A stretch of DNA of 39,503 nt. Source: Byssochlamys sp. IMV 00236. Its lineage: Eukaryota > Ascomycota > Eurotiomycetes > Eurotiales > Thermoascaceae. The DNA is taken from positions 1 to 39,503 of the forward strand of contig MSJH02000435.1 of assembly GCA_001931875.2 (NCBI GenBank), read 5' to 3'. Shown here piece after piece: positions 23,800 to 32,607 of this stretch (within the stretch, counting starts at the first letter, position 1; each line of letters opens with the position of its first letter). A program made the position numbers and the translations under genes. The notes beneath the pieces were generated by a model, which was given only the letters and a program-made list of their open reading frames with translations, was not told the DNA's origin and did no database searches.

Positions 23800-24132
23800 G
23801 AGACTGAGCTTGACACTAAAACCAACAAAGCAAAGCAACAGCTTTCGCCAATGTATATGAACAAGGATTGACAATCAGCTTGTATGACTGCCAGATGTAT
23901 CCAATAAAAAAACAATGCTTCTGGAAGAAGAAGAGCACGGCGTAAAACGCTTTGTTCCAAGGAGCGCCAAGACGATCAGCCTATGAGTTATCAGTAGCAA
24001 AAAGTTGTTTCTAAAGAAAAACATTCGATTTTTACTATTAGTATCCATACCAACGAATTGCGATGTCGAGAAAGGATCAATAGCTTCCAAAAAAAAAAAA
24101 GAAGTGTCAAGAATCAACAATATTTGGGCCAA
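23800..24132 (-). other. Coding-like minus-strand debris
   Basis: On the minus strand a short intron-like segment (GTATGG...ACTAAT...TTTCTTTAG, about 24010-24055) is followed by a frame reading ADRLGAPWNKAFYAVLFFFQ and a hydrophobic continuation. The frame is interrupted by TAG and does not join cleanly to the exon before the intron. It may be the remains of a membrane-protein gene or may be coincidental. Confidence 0.2.
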
Positions 24133-24299
24133 GAAAGAGTGTCATTGGTTATCTCACTAATAATGTTTTGGGCTTTTATTTTGATTAACTTAAACTGACT
24201 TTAAATAGAACCGGATGCATATAATGTGCAACGTTATTTTGTTTCGAAAAGCGAGTTCCTTTATTTCCTCCTTTTTACTTTTGTTCATAAAGTAAAGCC

Positions 24300-25895
24300 A
24301 TGCAAAAGCCTAAAAAGGGGCCTAAGAAATACCAAGAGTTCAAATGTAAATTGGATGGAAAGGATGCTTTCATAAAGGAGATTCCTTTGAAAGATCTCGG
24401 CGATGATTGGAACAAAGACATGGATATACTTGGAGACTTGTCTGATGAATATGTCCATAAAACCTACACTACCTTGGTGTACGATAATAAAGCTTTCATT
24501 ATCACTAACCATTCAAAAAGAAGCAGCCTATTCGACTTTCTCAAGTTTAGAAAGCTAACGTTTTTAGAGTGCTTGAAGCTGGCTGAACCCATTGTTTCTG
24601 GTCTGATTTATCTTCACTGCCATAATCTTGTTCACTGTAGCCTAACGTCTTCAAGCATTATCTTGGATGAGAATAATACCCCAAAGTTTCAAGGTGTTGG
24701 TGTAATTAAAGTTGGATCAGACTATACAGCTAGCAATTCGGCTTCTGAAGACGCTTCTCGTTGGATGGCCCCAGAATTGCTTAAAGGCGACCCTCCTTCC
24801 TTCAAGTCTGACATCTTTAGTCTTGGAATCATACTATGGGAAATATTTGTCGATGAAGCCTATCCGCATAAAAGTGCAAAGGACACTGAGTTTCTCAAAG
24901 AATGCGTACTCGGAGGCTCTCGCGATCTCTTTCCACTTGACACGCCGCCTCATTACAGAAAGCTTATTGAGGCCTGTTGGCAACATGACCCTAACGACCG
25001 TCCAGATTCAATTGGACTACTCGGTTTCATACATGCTGTTAAGCACGATGTGAAGAAGCAACTGGGAGAGGTAGAAGCAGCAGACATGCCAAACGTTGTA
25101 AAGCATCCTGGAAAGTTCAAGCACGAAGACCCTGCTGACAACCTTTTTGATGTCGCCAAATATTGCTTCAATATGGGTGATTATGGAAAAGCTAAGGCAT
25201 GGTACGAAATGGCTGCAAAGAAAGGAAGCGCCAATGCTGCATATGATATTGCACAAATGTATATGTATGGAGTCGGCGTGAAGCAGGACTATGACGAAGC
25301 AAAGAAGCGCTATGAAATTGCCGCTAGTATAGGATCCGTTGATGCTGTATACGCTATTGGTCTGATGTATAATTATGACTGTGGTGTAGAGCAAAACTAC
25401 CAAAAGGCTATAGAATACTACCATCAAGCCAGTAATAAGGGTAGCGCAAGGGCCCTGTATAGAATAGCCGAGATTTATTTCTATGGCGATGGTGTAGGGA
25501 GAAACGATCAAAAAACTCTAGAATATTTAAACAAGGCCTCTAAGATGGGTCTATCTTGTGCTACAGAGTTGACTGGCTATATGTATGCTTACGGGCGCGG
25601 TGTGGAGCAGAACGATGCAAAAGCCCTGAGCTGCTACCTCAAAGCCGCTAGGGAAGGCTGTGCTTGGGGCATGATAAGCTTGGGAAATATGTATTACGAT
25701 GGCACTGTTGTATGTCAAGACTATGAAGAAGCAATGGAGTGGTATCAAAAAGCCATTGACAAGTATAAGTCAAATGATTTATGTAAGATACACAGAGAAT
25801 ACAAGTTCATTGTAGGTCCTGATAAGCATTATATGAATGCGCTTCATGGTTATGAGAAAGCCAAAAGGAAAAATTCAGCCATGAACCATAAATGA
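24300..25895 (+). CDS. Kinase-like (probable pseudokinase) protein with C-terminal Sel1 repeats
   Basis: A single uninterrupted exon of 531 residues. Residues about 15-265 have a tyrosine-kinase-like fold: a possible ATP-anchoring lysine in FIK26E, GLIYLHCHNLVH, WMAPELL, a KSDIFSLGIILWEIF helix and a closing ACWQHDPNDRP motif. The catalytic loop reads HCSLTSSSI (112-120) instead of HRDLKxxN, so the catalytic Asp and Asn are missing. The DFG triad is GVG (132-134). Phosphotransfer is therefore unlikely. Residues about 280-515 hold at least six Sel1-like repeats (A.Y.IA.MY.YG.GV.QDY.EA...Y), helical scaffolds for protein contacts. Such TKL-type kinase/Sel1 fusions are known from Mucoromycota and Glomeromycota. 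Lack of introns among intron-rich neighbours may mean retrocopying or recent family expansion. It is probably a signalling scaffold; the partner is unknown. Confidence 0.85.
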   Translation: MQKPKKGPKKYQEFKCKLDGKDAFIKEIPLKDLGDDWNKDMDILGDLSDEYVHKTYTTLVYDNKAFIITNHSKRSSLFDFLKFRKLTFLECLKLAEPIVSGLIYLHCHNLVHCSLTSSSIILDENNTPKFQGVGVIKVGSDYTASNSASEDASRWMAPELLKGDPPSFKSDIFSLGIILWEIFVDEAYPHKSAKDTEFLKECVLGGSRDLFPLDTPPHYRKLIEACWQHDPNDRPDSIGLLGFIHAVKHDVKKQLGEVEAADMPNVVKHPGKFKHEDPADNLFDVAKYCFNMGDYGKAKAWYEMAAKKGSANAAYDIAQMYMYGVGVKQDYDEAKKRYEIAASIGSVDAVYAIGLMYNYDCGVEQNYQKAIEYYHQASNKGSARALYRIAEIYFYGDGVGRNDQKTLEYLNKASKMGLSCATELTGYMYAYGRGVEQNDAKALSCYLKAAREGCAWGMISLGNMYYDGTVVCQDYEEAMEWYQKAIDKYKSNDLCKIHREYKFIVGPDKHYMNALHGYEKAKRKNSAMNHK

Positions 25896-26017
25896 ACTGC
25901 TGATGTGACTGAAATAAAGTAATGATGCTATATTTTCTTGCTTGAAAAGTAATACGATACATGCTTATTATCATTACAGTGAAATAACCATCATGAATCA
26001 AGTGTACCAAGAAGAGA

Positions 26018-26109
26018 CTGACGTGTTTGATGAGATAATCATTATAATAACTCGAGTATAATCTTACAGTAGAGCATACATTCTACTTTACATTCCTCTA
26101 TCTCATCTG
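26018..26109 (+). repeat. Left arm of long inverted repeat
   Basis: Begins CTGACGTGTTTGAT and includes CTCGAGTATAATC, AGTAGAGCATACAT and CTACTTTACATTCC. The reverse complement is found at 30240-30329 with about eight substitutions and a 2-nt gap. Confidence 0.85.
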
Positions 26110-26246
26110 ATGAAAATAGTAATAAGCATACTGACAACAATATTCACATTGACGACAATAGTATAAATAGCAGTCATAGATTCTCTACCTCTATAAAACG
26201 CTTACGCATCTAATTTAACAACACGCAGCTTCTCTTTTTATAAATA

Positions 26247-26905
26247 ATGTCGTCGACTTAACTGCCTTTTTCAATAACAAAGCTGAAAACAACAGAGACT
26301 ACTTCTCCAAAGTGCCCCCTAAGTAGTGGAACTTTCAGTGCTATTTTGCAAATAGAGCCCAAAAAGAGGAAGACCTGACTACAGCAATTTTGCGAAGAGA
26401 CTTTCTCTCAGACTTACAATGGTTGCAGTCCCAAAACCGGAATCTGTCAAGAGAATTAAAACAATAAGTCAAATCTCTGGAGGTAAACTGATCTAAAAAG
26501 AATATATATTAAAGAAATCCAATGTTCATCCAAAAGACCTTTCAGCAGGATATTCCCGCAGTACTATCGAGCAGCAACGAACGACAAGCAGTATTCGTAA
26601 GTATAAGCAGTAATAAAAGGCTATGAGAGGTTAATGTGTTTTTACAGGTTGGCACGGTAATGGCTTACTCGCGAGCAGTGTCACGAACAGTTCAAGCTGA
26701 AGTACAGCAGTTCAGCAGTCCAGTTTCGCCTACCAGCTCAAATATGAAGTCATGTTCTGCAACACCTAGTTCAAGCTCAAGTGTAAAAAAGAGAGCCATC
26801 TACACAATCCACGACTTCTTAGCCGATAATGAGTCGTGTATCATAGCGTTTGAAAAACTGGACAAGTTTATTGTGAACGGTATAGATGTGGTACTGGGGT
26901 TTTAA
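26247..26905 (+). pseudogene. Gene A: decayed three-exon gene of unknown family
   Basis: Spliced model: about 26247-26482, 26537-26596 and 26648-26905, with introns of 54 nt (GTAAAC...AAAAG) and 51 nt (GTAAGT...TTACAG) that keep one frame. The frame contains two stops, TAG at 26324-26326 and TAA at 26465-26467, and the first ATG (26247) is in another frame, so the gene is broken. The product would have a charged, Leu/Gln-rich helical part (RRDFLSDLQWLQSQNRNLSR, coiled-coil-like), a Ser/Pro-rich linker and a C-terminal IHDFLADNESCIIAFEKLDK segment. I recognise no family. The promoter-proximal 280 bp resemble those of gene B in inverted orientation. Confidence 0.5.
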
Positions 26906-26982
26906 AAAATTTCAAAGACACAGTACAGAGTACATTAAAAACGCGAACTATTTTGTAGGAAATTTTGAGTTCGAATCTACAT

Positions 26983-27326
26983 TTTCTACAGAAATATACA
27001 CTTTTATGCGCAAACCTAAATGATTCTACATAAATCTACATGTTTTTACACAAACTTCAAAGATATGACTGCGTTTTAAATTTTTGTATCATAAAAGGGA
27101 AGGGGCAAGCTGAAAGCTCACAAAGATGACAAAGAAGGCAAACTAAGCCTTTTTATATAAATGATTTCATAAATATAACTATAATAAATAACTTCCAAAG
27201 TATTAAACAAGTTTCTTGTATTTAAGCTATTTGCATAATGGGTATGAAGTAGTAATAGCTGTAAAGAAAGAGGGGAAATGCTGAACCTTGTTTTTTGGTG
27301 TGTAGATTTCTACAGAAATCTACACA
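26983..27326. repeat. TTTCTACAGAAATMTACAC repeat pair with a perfect palindrome
   Basis: A 19-nt sequence at 26983-27001 recurs at 27307-27325 with one mismatch. The right copy is part of a 28-nt palindrome (27299-27326) with perfect 13-bp arms, TGTGTAGATTTCT and its complement, and a 2-nt loop. TCTACA motifs also occur near 27024-27040. This looks like the termini of a small non-autonomous transposon. 27327-27658 shows no gene and would carry the transposase promoter (TTATAAAAG near 27580). Confidence 0.5.
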
Positions 27327-27658
27327 AATTTTTATTGAGCCTCCCCGCCAAAATTTCTTATACTTCAAAGTATTACGGTTAAACAATCTTTTTTATTAAA
27401 CCCAAGTGGGCACGTAGTATTTTTGCTTTAAAGCATTACAGTCATTTCAGAAAGTAAAGTCGCTGAATTTGAGTTGATGTTGACTGATCCTAAAATAAAG
27501 ACGTGTTGACGTGTCAGGAACCTCGTCTATTTCTACATGTCGCTTAGTAATATTCAATAAAAATTCTTGGCATTTTATTGTTATAAAAGAAGGGCGATTT
27601 TTCGTTGTTTCCTTTGGTTTCTTTTCCCTGTTTATAGTTTATTTTACAGACATTCAGA

Positions 27659-28800
27659 ATGGATATGCAACTTCTTTACAAAAATGAACAAGGACATGTT
27701 GTTGATGAGAATGGAGCTAAACCCATAGATCTTGCTATTGATGAGGAGTTATTCCCTATCGAAACAATAAGTTCTCGTACTCAATTCCTATTGAATAAAC
27801 CTCCGGAAAGACCATCTAATCCCGTAATGCTTCCAGTTACTGATGAAAGGAACAATGAAGATGTTGATATGAAGCTACGCAATAAGAGGTGTTACACAGT
27901 TTACTCTGATCAAGGCAAGATTAGATTTTTTTCATTTATTTTTCAGAAAATGCTTGAATGCTTCTGCTGCTGCGAGACAACTAGGTATTTATGTCCGAGC
28001 TGCGCAGAGATGGGTCAAACGTTATTACGAGGACCCTGAAAGCATCTTCGAGAAGAAGAAAAAGTCAGGTCGGCGTCGTATTCTTGAGGAAGAACATAGG
28101 CAGTTTCTTCTCAACTACATTGATGAGAACCCTTCTGCTGTTGTAACTGATGTGGCAAAAAGTTTAGCGCAAAATTTTGCAGATCTTAATGTTTCTCGTA
28201 GCATTGTTTACAACTTCATGACAATACAATGTAATCTATTCCTTAAGCAAGCACAGTTTCAACTTGTGAAAAGGCACAGCGAAGAAAAGATCCAACAAAG
28301 ATATGACTGGGTTCAAAAGTGGCATCAGACAGACCTGGATTTCACAACGAATTGTGTCTTTCTTGATGAATCAGCCTTTCACATCAATTTGAAACGAGGT
28401 ATGGCTTGGTCAAAGAAAGGAACTCCTGCTATAGTTACAGTACCCACAACAAAAGCGAACGCAACATCGATTTTAGGTGGCATATCTGCTAGTGGCTTAA
28501 TTAATGTCAGCTTGAGAGTTACAAAACGAACCAAAAAGAGAAAGCTTGAAAACGCGGCCAATGGTTACAGCATAGGAACAGTGACAGGGCATTATCTGAG
28601 CTTTTTAAAGGCAGCTCTTGATGAAATGGACAAGTATCCAGAAATGAAAGGGCATTATCTCGTTATGGATAATGCTCCTATCCATAGCTCAGCTGATATA
28701 GGAAAGTATATTCACTCTCGAGGATATTGATGTGTGTATCTTGGTAAAAATGAAGAGTTTTGGCTGCTTTGCAGTCGGAGGAGAATGATTTTTAATTGAC
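27659..28800 (+). pseudogene. Dead Tc1/IS630-like DDE transposase, copy 1
   Basis: The reading frame starts at ATG 27659 and shifts by one base near 27950. It continues as 27954-28730: an HTH (ASAAARQLGIYVRAAQRWVK), a second helical DNA-binding part (NVSRSIVYNFM) and the DDE catalytic domain. The first Asp is in CVFLDESAFHIN and the second in YLVMDNAPIH. After IHSRGY an in-frame TGA (28728-28730) is followed by CVYL and then, after what looks like a small deletion, EEFW. The PPYSP-type segment before the third catalytic acidic residue is therefore damaged or gone. In this family the enzyme cuts and pastes the element. This copy should be inactive. A short inverted pair (CTATTTGAT/ATCAAATAG) lies near 28857-28917. 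It is nested inside the inverted-repeat island. Confidence 0.8.
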
Positions 28801-28929
28801 AAGGTGAAAGACATTGCTGAAAAGAAATAACTATCGCATGAATGAAAGAAATACCATCTATTTGATTTATTTTGGATGGTTAATAATGGATCAAACCATC
28901 AAATAGGTGGTGGATTATCAGGGATCCAT

Positions 28930-30018
28930 TGAGGATTTAACAATAAAAAAAATGTTCAGCTTGACTGCGTAAACCGTTCCTCAATTCTTTTTGCAACGAT
29001 GGAATTAGCATTCTTCAAGGAAACCTGTCACAATGTTTGCCAATTCTTGCAAGTATTTGATGAGGGTCCATAGTTATTGCTCCAGCAAAAAGAGTAGCAA
29101 CGGCATATCGCATTTGTGGACATAAATGCCAGTCTTCGTTGATAAACGAAATCAATTCGGTTGATATAGGTTCGTATTTTCTGTGCGCAAACTGATTGCA
29201 AAAAAAAAAAAAAAAAAAAAACGATGCGAGTGCAATGTGTGTTTCAAGTACGTCTCCATGGTTGGTTGAGACAGTACTGCGTTTGATAGATCGTTGGTTC
29301 GTAATTGATTGGTCAAAACCAGATCAAATTTCCCCTTTAGTTGTGTCGCTGCGATACTTCTGATGATGGTTGCGTCGCCCAAGACATAATGCGTATGTGG
29401 TGGATTGAATGATTGGATTGACGTCGGCGCCCATCCGCCACATTCGCTTAGCAAGATTTTTCGTTTTTTTTTTTTTTTTTTTTTTCACTTTTGCATCAGC
29501 ATGTAGCGCGTCGGGTGCACTCAATATAGTCTCTTCATAATTCAAAGTTGTTGGCTCGAGCATTTCATTATCAATCGCATGTGTTTCGCCCAAATGTGAC
29601 CATTGTTTGATCATATTTAACAAGGGGAGACTTAGTTCTTCATCTTCACTTTAGTTGTCATCGTCAGTTAATTTAGACACTGTTGACAAACTTGCATTGT
29701 GTGCTGCGTTGAGGTGTGACGGAAATCCGTTCGCTGATTTGTACGTTCGGTTACATTTATCGATTGGGCATATATATTCATTTTCAGTTTTACTGTAAAC
29801 AATAGCTACAAAATATCAATTCATAAGCTTGCGTTTGCACTCGCTAAAGAAATAAATAAAAACTTACTGATGCCTTCATGAATCACTTGGACTGCATTGA
29901 CATGTTTTCGCCATTTGTGACGTGCTAGCTTATCGGCACCATCAAATTGTTCAGAACAAAGATTGCAAGGGTGAACGATGCTTGAGGATGAAGTGGAAAT
30001 AGAATTTTGTGTTGTCAT
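28930..30018 (-). pseudogene. Gene B: decayed C2H2 zinc-finger gene
   Basis: Exon 1 (30018-29868) encodes MTTQNS... and a C2H2 finger, CNLCSEQFDGADKLARHKWR followed by KH. A 62-nt intron (29806-29867) leads to a second finger (CPIDKC...SHLNAAH). The frame then has TAA at 29651-29653 and resumes as SEDEELSLPLLNMIKQWSHL. It is interrupted by an A22 run and shifts frame (GDATIIRSIAATQLKGKFDL). A T22 run breaks it again, and it continues as HRKYEPISTELISFINEDWH and MRYAVATLFAGAITMDPHQI to a stop near 28998. The two fingers suggest DNA binding, perhaps the N-terminus of a transposase such as those of fungal multi-gene DNA transposons (inference). The family is not recognised with certainty. Multiple lesions make it non-functional. 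Confidence 0.6.
29200..29485. repeat. Inverted 22-nt homopolymers (A22 ... T22) around a 242-bp segment
   Basis: On the + strand A22 at 29200-29221 and T22 at 29464-29485 flank 242 bp of gene B sequence. Both runs coincide with frame breaks. Equal lengths may be coincidence, slippage or assembly-limited calls. Confidence 0.7.
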
Positions 30019-30239
30019 GATGGTTAGCAAAAAAAAAACAAAAAAATGAGATTTCCACACGATCATCTGGGGAGTGTTGTATTCAGCTCTGTTATTGTAA
30101 AAAGGCGAATTACATTATAAAAAGAAGAGCTGAATATTATTAAATTAATTTTTTGTGTGAGTTTTATAGGGAGTATTAATGTTGTCAGTATGATAAATGT
30201 GGTCAATGCTATTATTGTTGTCAGTACTCTTATTCTTAG

Positions 30240-30329
30240 CAGATGCGATAGAGGAATGTAAAGTAGGATGTATGCTCTACTGTAGGATTATACTCGAGCT
30301 ATTATAATGATTTGTATCAAACACATCAG
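30240..30329 (-). repeat. Right arm of long inverted repeat
   Basis: Reverse complement of the left arm (26018-26109), roughly 90% identical by eye. Similarity fades inward, where both arms carry ACTGACAACAATA and CATTGAC sub-motifs and then a TTTTTATAA element about 60 bp before the gene starts. Confidence 0.85.
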
Positions 30330-30631
30330 AGTCCATCATTGGTTGAAGACAGAGCAGGCTAAAGTTTCTGAATCCTGCTGTAAGAACTAGAGTATCCGAA
30401 AATTGGGAATTTTTCCCTCATTTCCATTGACAAAAGTCAATGTAAGAAAGAGCTGGATTCAACTGTATCACAGATTTCAAACGGTATTTAAATATGATAG
30501 TGACGTTCGAAGGATGAAATGTGTCAACGTCTGAGTTTGATTACATTTGCCCTGGTGCAAAGAATCACTCTGTTCTCTAATAGAGAGAAAATCTTTAGCT
30601 TACTTCCACCCTTTTTTGTATTTTAAAAGCC
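30330..30631. other. Promoter region of MIC60
   Basis: 302 bp between the right inverted repeat and the MIC60 start. No ORF. A short self-complementary stretch (TTTTTCCCTCATTTCC ... TTGACAAAAGTCAA) lies near 30410-30442. No TATA box is evident. Confidence 0.4.
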
Positions 30632-32494
30632 ATGTTAAGAGGTGCTTCCAAACTTCGAGCAACATGCGTATCGTCTGCGTCTAAAAAAAGCGTAGGCTTG
30701 ACTGCTGTAAGGGTGACATCCAACACTTAATTTAGCCTTGACTCATTTATATTGCTTTTAGTCAAAGAGATTATACACTTCAACCACAACTGAAGAAATT
30801 ACCAATACAGCAACCACAACAAAGAGCTCATCCGTTGGAAAGAAGTTGTTATGGCTCACTGCACTTTCAGCCACTGCCTACTCTGGCGCGACCTATTATG
30901 CCTTAAAGAACGAAGCATTTCACGATACTTACACAACCTATGTTCCCGGTGGAGAAAAACTTTTAGACGCGCTCGAGGACTGGGCAGCCGATGAGAGAGT
31001 GAAGCATTACTATCGACAAGCCAAAGACATGAAGGATATGGCCTCCGTCCATGCAGAGACAGTCAAACGATTTGCGTCAGACACAAAGGAATCAGCCCAA
31101 GATTGGTACGAATATGTCTCGGATGCTATTGCTCAACTCAAGGGAGAAAAGGCACCACCTACCGCCCCTGGCACTGGTCCTTCTCCTTCAGCCAGACGTA
31201 GAAAGTTTAAAAAGGAAGCTCTCTTTGCTAATGTTATTCACACCACAGAGGATCAGCCTATTCCTCAATTCACTCCATCTGAACAGGATGTCTTGAACGA
31301 TTTGGGCAAGACAGTTCAGGATCTGGTACAAGTGTTGAACAATGCTGGCATGCAAGGATATGCCAAGAGATTAGTTGACCTTGCCTCGAGAGATATTGAA
31401 TCATTAGATAAAGCTTTCAAGTTAATCAAGGAAGAAGATGACAAGGCTCGTGCAGAGATTGAAGTACTCGAAAAGGAACTTGCCACTGTATCTCAACATG
31501 TTGAATCTCACCGTCAAGAAGTGTCAGAGAAGGTCAAGGCTCTCCAAGAAAAGGATGAAGCACGTGTTGACAAGTATATAAAGACTATTGAAGCAGAAAT
31601 CGCCAATGAAACCGCCAAGGTCGATCAGGAACACAGAGATATCTTGGCTAAGGAATTGGCTGCTCAACGTCAGCAAAAGTTAGTTGAACTTGAAGAGGAA
31701 TTGAAGAACAAGGCGATCGAGATCCAGGCCAACTATGTAGAGCAAGTTAAACAGCAGGTTGAGACAGAACGTGGTGGTCGTTTATCTCAAATTGAAGCTG
31801 TTGCTGCCAAACAAACTGAATTGGAATCACTTGCTCAAGCAGATGCCGAATTATTAGACGACAGTCGTAAAGCACACCAACTTCTTGTTGCTATTGATGC
31901 CTTGAAGAAGGCTGCTTTGGCCGGTCAACGCACACAATTCGAAGTAGAACTTGACGCCATCAAGAAATTGAGTACAAAGACACCCTTTGCCAAGTTGGGT
32001 GAACGTCAGAGTGATGAATTACTTCAACTTGTAGCTTCCAGTATTCAGCAGCATGTTGCACAATATGGTATCACTTCATTGGCAGAACTGTCTGCACGAT
32101 TTGAAACTGTCGCACGCGAAGTTCGTCGTGCAGCACTGATACCTGATGAAGATGCTTCTATGATATCACATCTCTTGTCTATTATTTTGAGTAGCCTCAT
32201 GTTCAGAAAGAAGGGCCTTGTTCCTGGTGACGATGTTGAAGCAAGATTGGCCCGTGCAGAACATTATCTTAATACCGAAAAGGACTTGGAAAGTGCCGCT
32301 AGAGAAATTAATCAGCTGACTGGCTGGCCTAAGCGATTGGCTCTTGACTGGCTTGACGCTGCTCGTCGCCATTTGGAAGTAAAACAAGCATTAGAGGTAA
32401 GTTGATAGAGGATAGACCATCAGCAGATGTTCATTATTTGAAATAGATTATGAAGTCACAAGCATCTTTAATCAGCATGTTACAAGCAAATTAG
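30632..32494 (+). CDS. MIC60: MICOS complex subunit Mic60 (mitofilin)
   Basis: Three exons: 30632-30706, 30762-32396, 32447-32494 (introns 55 and 50 nt); 585 residues. Mic60 anchors crista junctions of the mitochondrial inner membrane and contacts the outer-membrane sorting machinery. The N-terminus is a basic, Ser-rich presequence (MLRGASKLRATCVSSASKKS), with one transmembrane helix at about 54-73 (LLWLTALSATAYSGATYYAL). A long Glu/Lys/Gln-rich coiled coil (about 200-390) follows. The C-terminal mitofilin signature is clear: FRKKGLVPGDDVEARLARAE, YLNTEKDLESAAREINQLTG and WPKRLALDWLDAARR. The length is near that of yeast (540). The last exon adds only 15 residues (IMKSQASLISMLQAN), which complete the terminal helix. 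Confidence 0.93.
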
Positions 32495-32607
32495 ACTTGG
32501 TTTTTTTTAATAAAAGAAAAATGAACAATACAAACAAAGGGAAATCATCGCATCTTTACCCATTTATTTTGATTGTCAGTAACCATGATTTTTATTTATT
32601 GAATTCA

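Larger units (their letters stand above)
21014..24299. other. 3.3-kb region with only coding-like scraps
   Basis: No complete gene could be modelled. Scraps: minus 21454-21230 (74 codons, begins TMIPMLKTVYQCG), preceded by a TTTAG that could be an acceptor; plus 21797-22006 (69 codons, Gln/Gly/Lys-rich, ends in a Glu run encoded by GAA repeats); minus 22774-22549 (listed separately); and minus sequence around 24130-23800. GAA/CTT simple repeats lie at about 21976-21995 and 22736-22760. The interval may hold a poorly conserved multi-exon gene on the minus strand or decayed genes. Confidence 0.4.
26018..30329. mobile_element. 4.3-kb inverted-repeat-bounded island with two inward-facing decayed genes
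   Basis: The two ends are inverted copies of each other: 26018-26109 and 30240-30329 match at about nine positions in ten. Weaker similarity continues inward to about 26293 and 30076 (for example GCCTTTTT-CAATAACA-AGCTGAA-ACAAC). Each arm lies directly upstream of a gene remnant that points to the centre (gene A on +, zinc-finger gene B on -), so the arms could act as both terminal repeats and promoters. A Tc1/IS630-like transposase remnant (27659-28800) and a palindrome-bearing segment (26983-27326) lie between. No target-site duplication could be recognised. It could instead be two members of a repeated gene family inserted head-to-head. Confidence 0.5.

Noticed and set aside
27900..27953. 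TTTATTTTTCAG as a real 3' splice site repairing transposase copy 1
   Set aside because: Any matching upstream donor would remove a segment conserved in copy 2 (SDQGKIRFF versus AQDKARFF), so a frame-shift mutation is more likely.
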